Positions 26,701 through 37,400 of a stretch of 64,000 nt of DNA are shown one piece after another. The notes under the pieces were generated by a model. It worked only from the letters and a program-made list of their open reading frames with translations, did not search any database and had not been told where the DNA came from. A program made the translations under genes and the position numbers. Origin of the DNA: Phytohabitans houttuyneae. Its GTDB lineage: Bacteria; Actinomycetota; Actinomycetes; Mycobacteriales; Micromonosporaceae. The stretch lies in assembly GCF_011764425.1 (NCBI RefSeq), contig NZ_BLPF01000002.1, positions 1,550,997 to 1,614,996 of the forward strand, in the 5' to 3' direction. Every line of letters starts with the position of its first letter. Within the stretch, counting starts at the first letter, position 1.

Positions 26701-29700
26701 GCCGCCGGCGGACCTTTCGCCGCGCGACCGCGAGGTGCAGTCCCGGGCCACCGTGCTGCTGGTCGAAAACACGTACACCAACGCGATCGACGATCCCGCG
26801 CAGTGGCCCGACGATTACCGGGTCCCGGTGCCGGCGGCCAGCCACACCAGCGAGCTGACCGGCTTTCGCCCCGCCGGCGGCGCGGCCCGGTTCGGCTTCG
26901 CGGAGTGGGCGGCGGACGGCTTCGCCGCGCTCGGCTCCGCCACCGAGATCGGCTACAACGCGACCCCCGACCACACGACGCGGCAGCGGCGGCTCGTCGA
27001 GGCCGCCAGGACGTTCTACCGCGCGGACGACCTGACCGGACCGCTGACCTTCACCAAGGTGCAGCCCCGGGCCGTCCTGGACCAGGTGTACCGGCTCGCG
27101 TTCACCCCGCAGCTGCTGGCCGCCGCGTTCGTGCGCCGCCGTCCCGGCCAGCCCGACCAGGCGCTGCTGCCTACCCCCGCCGCGCTGCTCGAAGGCGGGG
27201 GAGCGGACCACGGCGGGTACGTGCCGATGGACGGCGGCTGGTGGATCCCCAGCGGCCGGGCGTTCTTCGACCCCGCTGCCGACCCGGCCGATCCGGCCGC
27301 GACCGCCGCGCAGGAGCTGGCCACCGCCCGGGCGCACTTCCACCTGCCGCGCAAGGTCGTCGACCCGTTCGGCAACGCCACGGTGGTGACCTACGACGCC
27401 CCGCACGACCTGCTGGTCACCCTCTCCGTGGACGCGGCGGGCAACGAGGTCGCCGCCGCGCACGACTACCGGGTGCTGCTGCCCCGGCAGGTCACCGACC
27501 CGAACGGCAACCGCACCGCCGTGGCGTTCGACGCGCTGGGCCTCGTGGTGGCCACCGCGCTGATGGGCAAGGCCACCGAACAGCGCGGCGACCTGCTGGG
27601 CCAGCTCGACCCGCATCCGGCGCCGGCCGTCCGGCGGGCGCTGCTCGCCGACCCGCTGGCGCAGGCCGCCGCGCTGCTGGGCACGGCGACGACCCGCATC
27701 GTGTACGACCTGGACCTGTTCGCCCGCAGCGGGCAGCCGGCGACCTCGGTCACGCTGGCCCGGGAGACGCACCTGTCCGAGCCCGGCGGGGCAACCCCGC
27801 GGATCCAGGTGAAGGTCGAGTTCACCGACGGCTTCGGCCGGCCGGTGCAGGCCAAGCGGCTGGCCGAGCCCGGCGACGCGCCGCGGCGGCAGGCCCCGCC
27901 GGTACCGCTGCCGGACGGCGATGCCGTGCCCGGCCCGCTCGTGCGCGACGCGCAGGGCCGCCCCGTCCTGGCGCCCGCCACGCCGCGGTGGGTCGGCACC
28001 GGCCGCACCGTCTTCAACAACAAGGGCCTTCCGGTCCGCCGGTACGAACCGTTCTTCAGCGCGACCCACCTTTACGAGCCGGAGCCGGACCTGACCGACA
28101 CGGGCGTGAGCCCGCAGCTGTTCTACGACCCTGTCGACCGGATCGTGGCGATCCTGCACCCGGACCACACGTACGAGAAGATCGTGCACTCGCCCTGGCA
28201 GCGGGTCGACCACGACCGCAACGACTGCGTCGCGCCGCGCGGGGCGCAGACCGGCGACCCGCGCACCGACCCCGATGTCGCGGGCCACATGCGGGGCTAC
28301 TTCGACGCGCAGGACGCCGGCTGGGCGACCTGGTTCGCCCGGCGCGCCGGCGACGCCCTCGGCGCCGACGAGGCCGACGCCGCCCAGCGGGCCGCGCTGC
28401 ACGCCGACACCCCGGTGACCGCGCACCTCGACCCGCTCGGCCGGCCGTTCGCGACGATCGCCACCAACCGGTTCGTCGACAACGGCGTCGAGGTGCAGCA
28501 GGCCGAGACGACCCGCGTGGGCTGGGACGCCGAGGGCAACCAGCGCACCGTGCACGACCCGCTGGACCGGCTCGCGATGCGCTCCGACTACGACATGCTC
28601 GGCCGAATCATCCACCAGGCCAGCATGGACGCCGGCGAGCGGTGGTCGCTGCCCGACGTGACCGGCGCGCCGGTACGGGAGTGGAACGCCCGCGGCCACC
28701 TGCGGCGCATCGAGTACGACGGGCTGCGCCGCCCGACCGGCCTGTTCGTCACCGAGGACGGCGGCGAGCGCCTTGCCGAGCGCACCGTGTACGGCGAGGC
28801 GCAGGGCACGGCCGGCAACCACCGCACCCGGGTGTACGAGGTCTTCGACGCCGTCGGCCGGGTGACCCACCTGTCGTACGACTTCGCCGGCAACCTCACC
28901 GCCAGCCGCCGCGACCTGCTGCGCGACTGGGACTCCACAGTGGACTGGTCGGACGACCCGCCGGTGGACGACGGCAGCTTCACCAGCACCGGCACCTACG
29001 ACGCGCTGAACCGTGTCGTCACCGCCACCACACCGGACGGCAGCGTGTACCGGCCGGGCTGGAACGAGGCCGGCCTGCTGGACAGCGTCGAGGTGGCGCT
29101 GCGCGGCGCCGCGCAGCCGACCGCCTTCGTCACCGACATCGACTACGACGCCAAGGGGCAGCGGCAGCGGATCGCCTACGCCAATGGCGCCGAGACCACC
29201 TACACCTACGACGCCGCGACGTTCCGGCTGGCCGGGCTGCGGACCACCCGCCCGGCCGCCGCCGACTCCACCGCCGCGCAGCTGTTCACCGACCCGACCG
29301 TGGTACAGGACCTGGCCTACACCTACGACCCGGTCGGCAACCTGACCCGGATCCGGGACGCGGCGCAGAAGGTGGTCATCCACGACGGCCAGCGGGTCGA
29401 CCCGGTCGCCACGTTCACCTGCGACGCCCTCTACCGCCTCGTGCAGGCCACCGGGCGTGAGCACCTCGGACAGACGGCGTTCGACACCGCTCCGACCGCT
29501 GACCGCCGGGACCGCCCGTTCGTGGGCGTCCGCGCCAACCCGAACGACCTGCAGGCGCTGCGCAACTACACCGAGACGTACCGGTACGACCTGGCCGGCA
29601 ACGTCGAGCAGATGCGGCACGCCGCCGCCGGCGGTGGCTGGACCCGCACCTACACCTACGGCGAGCCGAGCCGGCTGGAGCCGGCGCGGGCCGGCAACCG

Positions 29701-31345
29701 GCTGAGCAGCACCACGCTCGGCGGCAACGCCCTGCCGGCCGAGACCTACTCCTACACCGACGCGCAGGGCATGGAGGCGCACGGCTGCATCACCGCGATC
29801 AACGGCGCCGAGCTGCGCTGGGACGTCAAGGACCGGCTGCACCGCGCGGACCTCGGCGGCGGTGGCGTCGCCTGGTACGCCTACGACGCCGGCGGCCGCC
29901 GGATGCGCAAGGTGGTCGAGTCGCAGGACGGCATCCGCCGCAAGGAGCGCGTCTACCTCGGTGCGTTCGAGGTGTACCGCGAGTACGACGCGACCGGCAC
30001 GAGCGTGCGGCTGCGCCGCGAGTCGCTGCGGGTGATGGACGACCAGGCGCAGGTGGCCCAGGTCGAGACGCTCACGGTGGACGAGGGCGCCGCCGTCGCC
30101 GACCCGGTACCGGTCCAGCGCTACCAGCTCGCCAACCACCTGGGGACCGCGTCGGTAGAGCTGGACGAGGCGGGTGCGCTGATCAGCCTGGAAGAGTTCA
30201 CACCGTACGGCGCGAGCGCGTTGCAGGCCGGTCGCGGTGTCGCCGAGGTGAGCCTCAAACGCTACCGCTACATCGGCCGGGAACGGGACGGCGAGACCGG
30301 CCTGGACTACGCCGGCGCGCGGTTCTACGCCTCGTGGCTGGGCCGCTGGTGCTCACCCGACCCCGAGCTGCTCGTCGACGGGCCGAACCTGTACCGCTAC
30401 TGCCGGGACAACCCGGTGCGCTTCCGCGACCCGGCCGGCACCGACCCGGTGGACGCCGGCAAGCCCGACGCCGAGCCGAACCCGCGGACCTTCAAAACCT
30501 TCGACGACTACCGCAAATCCGTGCCCAAGCAGACCGACGAGATGGCCCGCAAGCTGTGGGACGAGGCGCACAAGAAGAAGTACCTGATCCTGTACGACAA
30601 GGGCGACGACGAGTTCAAACGCCAGGCGCAGCAGGCCGCCAGAGACCACGGCGTCACGGCGCAGAGCGTCGAGTCCAAGAAGCTCAGCGACGTCATCGCC
30701 AAGGAGAAACCGGACGTCGTCATGACCTTCGGGCACGGCATCTCCAACCAGATGTCGTTCGGCGACAGCGAGTGGATCGGCGCGCCGACGCTCAAACGCG
30801 AGCTGAAGGAAGCCAAGCAGAGCCAGCAGATCACGTTCGTGGTGCAGGCCTGCTCCTGCGGGAAGAAGAACGGCCTGGCGGACACGCTGGCGGCCGACCC
30901 GGACCTGTCGAACTACACGTTCGTGTCGCACATCGACATCGGCCACGTCACCCGCAACAGCGACGTGCGCATCGCCAACGGCAGCACGCTGCCGGAGTTC
31001 CTGCGCCAGAAGGTCGAGTACCAGTACAGCCTCGACAAGGCGACCGCCCGCACGGTGGTCACCGAGGTGCTGCGGGTGGCGACCAAGTCCGAGACCGCCG
31101 CCGACGACAAGGTCAACACCGTGATCCGGGAGTCGGCGGTGCTCGGCTTCGACGCGCTGTGGGAGCTCATCGCCGGCAACGGCGACATCCCCTCACACGA
31201 CGCGGTCAAGGCACTCAACCTCAGCGCCGACGCGCTGGCCCGGCTCACCGAAGGCATCAAGGAGCTGCGCTCGCGGCTTGCCACCGCCGCAGCCAAGCAC
31301 GCCAAACCGCCGCCGCTCAAGCACCACGTCACCGAGATCAGGTAA
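23738..31345 (+). CDS. Tc toxin TcB-TcC fusion with C-terminal caspase-like effector candidate
   Basis: 2,535 residues. ATG 23738 has GGAGG 6 nt upstream. The order is an SpvB domain (about 20-350; GTMRFALPLSPGRAGFGPRL, SYDSGSGNGPFGLGWSL), FG-GAP/VCBS-type propeller repeats (DLDGDGIAEIVVTEQDAITW, DLSGDGTTDLVQITNGAVCY), the TcdB middle region, YD/RHS repeats, and the RHS core ending RYIGRERDGETGLDYAGARF and NPVRFRDPAG (to about 2235). In known BC cocoons the core self-cleaves after this motif, releasing the enclosed C-terminus. Here that C-terminus is about 300 residues, with MTFGHG (His2333) and VVQACSCG (Cys2372) after hydrophobic strands, the layout of clan CD proteases. B and C are usually separate genes. 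The TcA gene follows 61 nt downstream. Confidence 0.9.
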   Translation: MTQSAMDFAHPAAGPAGADTRTPAVVAPVVPKGGGAIRTMGETFTANPATGTGTMRFALPLSPGRAGFGPRLALSYDSGSGNGPFGLGWSLDLPAISRRTDRRIPRYDDAQESDTFVLSGSEDLVPLLQRDAAGKWAHVPEPRDGYLVHRYRPRVEGLFARIERWVRRSDGDTCWRTISRDNVTTWYGRTPRSRIADPADPSRVFSWLICSTHDDKGNAARYDYEPETADRVFEDAQGRYTAPAHERNRTDAGRGANRYLKRIRYGNRVPNRDTEGAAVDPESIQDWMFEVVFDYGDGHYADAPAVDGQQFATATAAPAPGARWPVRSDPFSTYRAGFEVRTYRLCHRVLMFHRFAQELGRPDYLTRALRLQYEAGPAATYLTSVVESGYELRATAQLPDRYLVRSFPPVELEYSRVPDAAALAGLPVRDVRGADLDAVGSAARWVDLDGDGAAGILTEHEGAWYYRRNASDVRPPDGGGPPVARFEAAVPVASRPALAARAGAATLIDLAGEGRVGFAALAPGTGGFHERTPGGDWTPFRPFDTFPNLDIDDPNLRMLDLDGDGIAEIVVTEQDAITWYPSLGKSGFGPAARQSLGDGADRGPRLVFDDGATSFFVADLSGDGTTDLVQITNGAVCYWPNLGYGRFGARVVMDNAPVFGPAELFDPARVHLADVDGSGTTDIVYLGGAGATLYRNLAGNGWSDGVTLPQCAVVERPEDAQVVDLLGAGTACLVWSSHGTMRYVDLMGGHKPHLLVGQRNNLGAETRLSYLPSTAFSRADRLAGRPWTTRLPFAVHVLERVESIDHLTGNRFLTRYAYHNGHFDAGEREFHGFGLVEQWDTQHLAALATATNVDAASHVPPVLTRTWFHTGAPADGTALPDGLTIDERREACRALKGVMLRREMYGLDGRAEQDRPYVVTEQDFAVHLVQPRAQQRHAVFYAHQRQAVESQYDRVPTDPRVKHTIVLEVDTGSGNVLRELRIAYGRTAPPADLSPRDREVQSRATVLLVENTYTNAIDDPAQWPDDYRVPVPAASHTSELTGFRPAGGAARFGFAEWAADGFAALGSATEIGYNATPDHTTRQRRLVEAARTFYRADDLTGPLTFTKVQPRAVLDQVYRLAFTPQLLAAAFVRRRPGQPDQALLPTPAALLEGGGADHGGYVPMDGGWWIPSGRAFFDPAADPADPAATAAQELATARAHFHLPRKVVDPFGNATVVTYDAPHDLLVTLSVDAAGNEVAAAHDYRVLLPRQVTDPNGNRTAVAFDALGLVVATALMGKATEQRGDLLGQLDPHPAPAVRRALLADPLAQAAALLGTATTRIVYDLDLFARSGQPATSVTLARETHLSEPGGATPRIQVKVEFTDGFGRPVQAKRLAEPGDAPRRQAPPVPLPDGDAVPGPLVRDAQGRPVLAPATPRWVGTGRTVFNNKGLPVRRYEPFFSATHLYEPEPDLTDTGVSPQLFYDPVDRIVAILHPDHTYEKIVHSPWQRVDHDRNDCVAPRGAQTGDPRTDPDVAGHMRGYFDAQDAGWATWFARRAGDALGADEADAAQRAALHADTPVTAHLDPLGRPFATIATNRFVDNGVEVQQAETTRVGWDAEGNQRTVHDPLDRLAMRSDYDMLGRIIHQASMDAGERWSLPDVTGAPVREWNARGHLRRIEYDGLRRPTGLFVTEDGGERLAERTVYGEAQGTAGNHRTRVYEVFDAVGRVTHLSYDFAGNLTASRRDLLRDWDSTVDWSDDPPVDDGSFTSTGTYDALNRVVTATTPDGSVYRPGWNEAGLLDSVEVALRGAAQPTAFVTDIDYDAKGQRQRIAYANGAETTYTYDAATFRLAGLRTTRPAAADSTAAQLFTDPTVVQDLAYTYDPVGNLTRIRDAAQKVVIHDGQRVDPVATFTCDALYRLVQATGREHLGQTAFDTAPTADRRDRPFVGVRANPNDLQALRNYTETYRYDLAGNVEQMRHAAAGGGWTRTYTYGEPSRLEPARAGNRLSSTTLGGNALPAETYSYTDAQGMEAHGCITAINGAELRWDVKDRLHRADLGGGGVAWYAYDAGGRRMRKVVESQDGIRRKERVYLGAFEVYREYDATGTSVRLRRESLRVMDDQAQVAQVETLTVDEGAAVADPVPVQRYQLANHLGTASVELDEAGALISLEEFTPYGASALQAGRGVAEVSLKRYRYIGRERDGETGLDYAGARFYASWLGRWCSPDPELLVDGPNLYRYCRDNPVRFRDPAGTDPVDAGKPDAEPNPRTFKTFDDYRKSVPKQTDEMARKLWDEAHKKKYLILYDKGDDEFKRQAQQAARDHGVTAQSVESKKLSDVIAKEKPDVVMTFGHGISNQMSFGDSEWIGAPTLKRELKEAKQSQQITFVVQACSCGKKNGLADTLAADPDLSNYTFVSHIDIGHVTRNSDVRIANGSTLPEFLRQKVEYQYSLDKATARTVVTEVLRVATKSETAADDKVNTVIRESAVLGFDALWELIAGNGDIPSHDAVKALNLSADALARLTEGIKELRSRLATAAAKHAKPPPLKHHVTEIR

Positions 31346-31406
31346 ACCACCGCCGGAACCATGCCGGCGCGGCCGGTACCGGGCATCTTCGAAAGCGAGA
31401 CTCGAC

Positions 31407-34400
31407 ATGCCGCCCATCCGCATCACCGCCACCGCACCGGACGTCGCCAACCTCCACGCGGGACTGGGCCGGCTGCGCATCACCGTCGACCCGGCCGAGC
31501 GCGCCACCGGCGAGCTCGGCGCCTCCACCCGGGAGGCGATCCGGGCGTTCCAGCGCACCGCCGGGCTGCCGGCCTCCGGCGAGCTGACCGCCGAGACCGT
31601 CGACCGGCTCAACCGCGACCTCAGCCACCGGTTCTTCACCGACAGCAAAACCCGGGCGGCGAAGATCCAGCAGCTGCTGGCCCGCACCGGCCAGCAGATC
31701 GACCCCGCCGAGACCAACAGCCGCCGCTTCGGGCACAGCACCGAGGCCGCGCTTGTCGCCTACCTGCGCGGCGCAGGCCTGGCCGAGGACACCGCGCTGA
31801 CCCCGCAGCTCGTCGACCGCCTCGAACGCGACGCCCTCACCGCCCGGCTGGGCAGCCGGACCCAGGTCGGTCAGGTCCAGCGCACGCTGCTGTCGGCCAT
31901 CCGGATCGGCAAGCTGGAGCTGCGGATCGACCCGGTCGAGCTGCGCGAGAAGCGGCTCGGCGAGACCAGCCGGGCGGCGATCGTCGCCTTCCAGCGCAAG
32001 TACCACCTGGAGGCCACCGGCGAGCTGGACCCGCTGACCCTGCGCCGGATGGAAACGGTCGCCACCAGCCGCCCGGTGCCGGTCGCGAAGCTGAAGGTCG
32101 ACGTCGCCGACGGGCTCACCACGCTCACCCGCAACCTGCGGCTCAACATGACCAACAAGCACGTCGGCACGCTGCAGCGGTCGCTGGCCTTCCTCGGCCT
32201 GCAGATCGACGAGAAGGAGTTCAAGACCGCCACCTTCGGCGCCTCCACCCGGCAGGCGGTGATCGCGTTCCAGAAGCGCCACCAGCTGCCGGTCACCGGA
32301 CACGTCGAGGGCGAGACGCTGCGGCGGCTCAACGGCCAGATCGTCGGCGCCAACCCGCAGGCGGTCACCGAGGCGGCGCCGGCCCGGCTGCGCGGCTCCG
32401 TGCGCGACGAGCTCTGGCAGGGCCGCGCCGGCGTGCGGGTCCAGCTCTGGGAGAAGCTGATCCGCGGCACCGGGGCGCTGCTCGGCGAACGGCCGACGAC
32501 CGGCTCCGGGTTCTACGACATCCCGTACACCCCGCCGCTGGACCCGGCCACGAAACAGTGGCGCAGCCCATACCACCTGCTCGTCAAGGTGGTCGACGCC
32601 GCCAACACGGTGCTGGACCAGAAGGTGCTGTTCAACCCGACGCGCATCGCCTGGGTCAACTTCGTCCAGGGCAGCCAGCCGTACCGCGGCGCCTCCGAGT
32701 TCGAGCAGCGCCTGGCGGCCGTGACCCGCGTGACGGGTTCGCTGGCCCTGCACGACCTGGAGGAGACCGGCACCGCACAAGAGATCACCCATGTCGCGGT
32801 CAACACCGGCCTGAGCGTCAACGACGTGATGCGCCTGGTCATCGCCGACCGGGTCGCGGCCGAGATCGCCGCCGCGCCGGTCGACACCGCCGCCGTCTAC
32901 GCCTTCATCCGGCAGAACCTGCCGCCCTCGCTGCCCAGCGACCTGATGCAGAGCACCCAGCAGTGGACCCTCGTCGACCAGGTCACCGAGCGGGTGGCCA
33001 GCGGGCTCGTCTTCCTGGAGCCCGGCCTGCTGGCCGAGGCGTTCGACAACGCGGTGCGGGAGAACTACATACCGGTCAGCACCGCACTCGGCCGCGACGC
33101 CGTCCTGGCCGCACTGGCCGAGGCCCGCGAGCGGTTCCTGCTGGAAAAGCCGATCCTGGTCGGCGACGGCACCCTCAAGACGTTGCTGGACACCTCGTCG
33201 GTCGGCACGGCCCACTACGGCAAGGTCGCCGACGCCTTCTACACCCACAAGACCCTCGGCGACGACTTCTTCGCCGACGCCCGCAGCCGGCCGGCGGACT
33301 TCGGCGGCCCGGACGCGATCGACGACCTGGAGACCGCGGTCAGCCTCGGCGAGGTCACCAAGAACTTCGCCCCGATGGCCGCCCACCTCAAAACCGTGAT
33401 CGAGGACCCGGCCGACGCCCGAGCCAGCGCGCCGCGCGACTTCGCCAAGCTGGCGCACGCGGACTGGGTACAGGTCATCACCGACGCCGGGGGAGCGGTG
33501 CCCGCCGGTACCGACGGCGCCAGCACCGCCGACAAGATCGCCAACTATGCCGCCACGCTGGCCGCGCAGGCCGAGCGCCTCTATCCCACGGTCGCCTTCG
33601 TCGCCGAGGCCGGCCGGGGTGCGCGCACGCAGCTGGCCCACGTCGCCGAGATCCAGCAGTTCGTCGACACTCAGCCCGCCTTCGACCTGCGCACCAGCCG
33701 CGTCGACGCGTACACGGCGACCAACAACCTCACCGTCGACGACGCGGTGCGCGGCGAGCTCAAGGTGCTGCAGCGGGTGCGGCGCATCGCCCCCGACGCC
33801 ACGCTCGGCCGGGTACTGCTCGACGAGGGCATCCACAGCGCGTTCCAGGTGCTGACCATGGGCAAGGAACGGATCGTGCAGACCCTGGCCGGCGCCGGCG
33901 TCGACCAGCGGGTGGCGCTGACCGTCTACGGCACGGCCGAGTTCCAGTACGGCCAGGCGGTCAACCGGTTGGTGGCCTTCCGCACCGAGCTCAACCGCGC
34001 CACACCGAAGGCGATCGTGTCGCACACCTACACCGCCGAGGAGCTCGAGGAGTTCTCCGGCGGCGTGCCCAACCTGGAGACCCTTTTCGGCTCCATGGAC
34101 GTCTGCGACTGCCCCGACTGCCTGTCCGTGCTCGGCCCGCCGGCGTACCTGGCCGACGTGTTGCGCTTCCTGCAGGAGCAGCCCTCCGAGATCGCCGGCG
34201 AGTCGGTGCGCGAGCAGCTGTTCAAGCGCCGCCCCGACCTCGGGACGCTGAAGCTCAACTGCGACAACACAAACGTCGCGCTGCCCTACGTCGACCTGGT
34301 CAACGAGGTGCTGGAGGCGCTGGTGCCGCCGGGCGAGCCCGGCACCGGCCACCAGACCACGCGCACGGCGCAGGAGCTGCGCGCGTTCCCCGAGCACGAG

Positions 34401-37400
34401 CGCAGGGCCGCGTACGACACGCTGAAGGAAGCCGACTTCCCGATGCACAGCGCCTTCAACCTCTGGCAGGAGCAGGCGCGCGTGTTCCTCGGCCACCTGG
34501 GCATCGCCCGCCACGAGCTGATGAGCCGCTTCCAGGCGGCCACCGGCCCGACTCCGTCCGACGTGAGCATCGCCGGGGAGTACCTCGGCATTTCCACCCA
34601 CGAGACCGACCTCGTCACCACCGCCCGGCCCACCGACGCGGACCAGCAGAGGTACTGGGGGCTGGAGTCGGTCACCGCCACGATGCCGGTCGCCGACTTC
34701 CTCGAACGCTCCAAGATCACGTACGCCGAGCTGCTCCGGCTGTGCGATGTGGACTTCGTCAACCCGGCCGGCGCCGGCCACACGGTGATCGAACGGCCGG
34801 CCAACACCTACAGCCTGCGCGCGCAGCGGCTGACCAACCTCACCGCGGCGAAGCTGGACCGGATGCACCGGTTCCTGCGGCTGTGGCGGCACACGCCGTG
34901 GCAGATGTGGGAGCTGGACCTGCTGATCCGCGCGGCCAAAGTCGGCGGCGGCGCCCTTTCCGGCGACACCCTCGTGCGCCTCACCCGGGTCCGCGAGCTG
35001 CAGTCCCGGCTGCGCGTCGACGTCGAGACGGTGCTGGCCATGTACGGCGAGCTGCCCACCGCCGACCGCAGAAACCCCGAGGACCCGCAGAAGGTGGTCC
35101 GCTCCGCCTACGGCCGCCGCTTCCAGAACCCCACGATCACCAACCCGGTCGACACCGCGTTCACGCTGCCGATCGCCGGCGACCCGCTGCTGGCCGACCA
35201 CCGGCCGGCCCTGGTCGCCGCCCTCGGCGTCAGCGACGTCGACCTCACGCCGCTGCTGGCACGCACCGACGGCGCGCTCACCGTCGCCAACCTCTCCACC
35301 CTCGTCGGCTACGCCGCCCTGGCCGGCGGGCTGGGGATGCGGGCACCGGACCTGGTCACGATGCTGGCACTGGCCGGCATCGACGACCCGTTCGCCACCG
35401 TCGCGCAGACCCTCGACACGATCCGGCAGGCCGACGCGATCGCCGCCGGCGGCATCGCCGTCGCCGCCCTCGACCACCTGCTCAACGCCCGGCCCGACGC
35501 CGCCTACGGCCTGCGCGACGAGGTCGTCGCCCAGCAGATCGGCACGGTCCGGGAAAGCCTGCGCAGCAATCCCGCCGCCGAGCCGCGCGGGCAGGTGATC
35601 GCGGCGGTCGCCACCGCACTCGCCCTCACCGACGGGCAGGCCGCCGCGCTGCTCGACGGCCTCGACGACGCCGGCAGCCCGGTCCTGGACCGCTTCCTCG
35701 ACCCCGCACTGACCGCCACCGGCGCCGACGGCGCGTACACCAACCCGGTCGACAGGGCCACCTTCGGGCCGCTGTTCCGCTGCTACCGCCGGCTGCACAA
35801 GGCCGGCATCCTGCTCACCCTGCACCGGATCACCGAACCGGCCGAGGTCGCCTGGTGGCTGGCGAACGCCGCCGCGGTCGGCGCCCTGAGCCCCGCCGAC
35901 CTGCCGGTCGACACCGCACCGGCCGCGCCGCTGTACGGCAGGTGGCTGGCCCTGCACCGCTTCGCGCGGTTCCGGGACGCGCACCCGGCGCCGGAAGGTA
36001 CCTCGCTGACCGCGCTGCTCGACCTGGCCCGGACGGCCGGCTCGCCCGGCGGCACGGTGCTGGACCGGCTCAGCGCCCTCACCGGCTGGGACCGCGACGA
36101 CCTGGACGACCTGCACACCGGGCTCGGCTTCACCCACGGCGCCACCTCCTCGTACCGCTCGGTGGACACCTACCTGCGGCTGGCGGAGTGCTTCCACGCC
36201 ATCCGCCGCGTCGGCGTGACCGCCGGCCAGCTGCTGTCCTGGGCCGACCGCGACCGCGACACCGGCGGCGCGCAGTTCACCACCGCGCAGCAGGTACGCC
36301 AGGCGGCCAAAGCCCACTACACCACCGGCGCCTGGCTCACCACGGTCACGCCGCTGGTCGACGGGCTGCGGGAGCGCAAGCGCGACGCGCTCACCGCGTG
36401 GCTCGTCGAGCACTCGCTGCGCACCGAAGACGAGGCGATCACGGTCAACGCCAAGCAGTGGCCCAACCCGCGGCGCTGGAAGGACGCCGACGACCTGCTG
36501 GCCTGGGTGCTGATCGACGTGCAGATGAGCTCCTGCCAGCTCACCTCGCGCACCAAGCAGGCGATCAGCGCGACCCAGATGTTCGTGCAGCGCTGCCTGC
36601 TCAACCAGGAGCAGGCGTTCGTCCAGGTGTCCCGGGCGGCGCTGGCCGACACCGTCTCGCTGGACAGCTGGAAACAGTGGCGGTGGATGAAGAACTACCG
36701 GGTCTGGGAAGCCAACCGCAAGGTCTTCCTCTACCCGGAAAACTGGATCGAGCCGGAGCTGCGCGACGACAAGACCCCGTTCTTCGACGAGCTGGAAAGC
36801 GAGCTGCTGCAGGCCGAGATCACCGACGCCGCGGCCGAGGCGGCCTTCCGGCACTACCTGGAGAAGGTCCACGAGGTGGCCCGGCTGGAGGTCACCGGCG
36901 TCTACTACGAGGTCGACGACGACAACCCCTACGACAACCTGCCGCCGAACATCAACCGGCTGCACGTCATCGGGCGGACCAAGGCCGACCCCGCCGTCTA
37001 CTTCTACCGCCAGCACGACCTCAACTACGGCACCTGGTCGCCGTGGGAGCGGATCGACGTGGAGATCGGCGGCGACCACGCCATCCCGGTGGTGTACAAC
37101 CGTGCCCTGTACGTCTTCTGGCTCGTGTTCACCGAGAAGCCGCAGAAGCCGCGCAAGCAGCCGGCCGCCCAGCCCAGCGCCAAACCGCAGGACACCCCGA
37201 CCCGTCCACCCAGCTGGAGATCCAGCTGGCCTGGACGATGCGCAAGGAGGACGGCTGGACCGCCAAGAAGCTGTCCCGCGAGCGGCTGCTGCACCCGTGG
37301 CAGCGGCCGCTGCACTCCTACAACCTGCGGCCGCGGTACCGCTCGCAGGAGAACATGCTCTGGCTGGACCTCTACATCTCGACGTCGGTGGAGTTCAACG

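Noticed and set aside
26372-30139. Very long minus-strand open frame opposite the TcB-TcC gene
   Set aside because: It is Arg/Val/Gly-rich antisense sequence typical of high-GC shadows, has no motifs, and the plus strand carries clear SpvB/RHS domains.
31338-37079. 1,913-residue minus-strand open frame opposite TcA
   Set aside because: Composition is a mirror of the coding strand; conserved TcA motifs are on the plus strand.
37190-37205. Programmed -1 frameshift in the TcA gene
   Set aside because: There is no slippery heptamer followed by a clear pseudoknot, and the same one-base loss recurs in unrelated genes, so a sequencing error is simpler.
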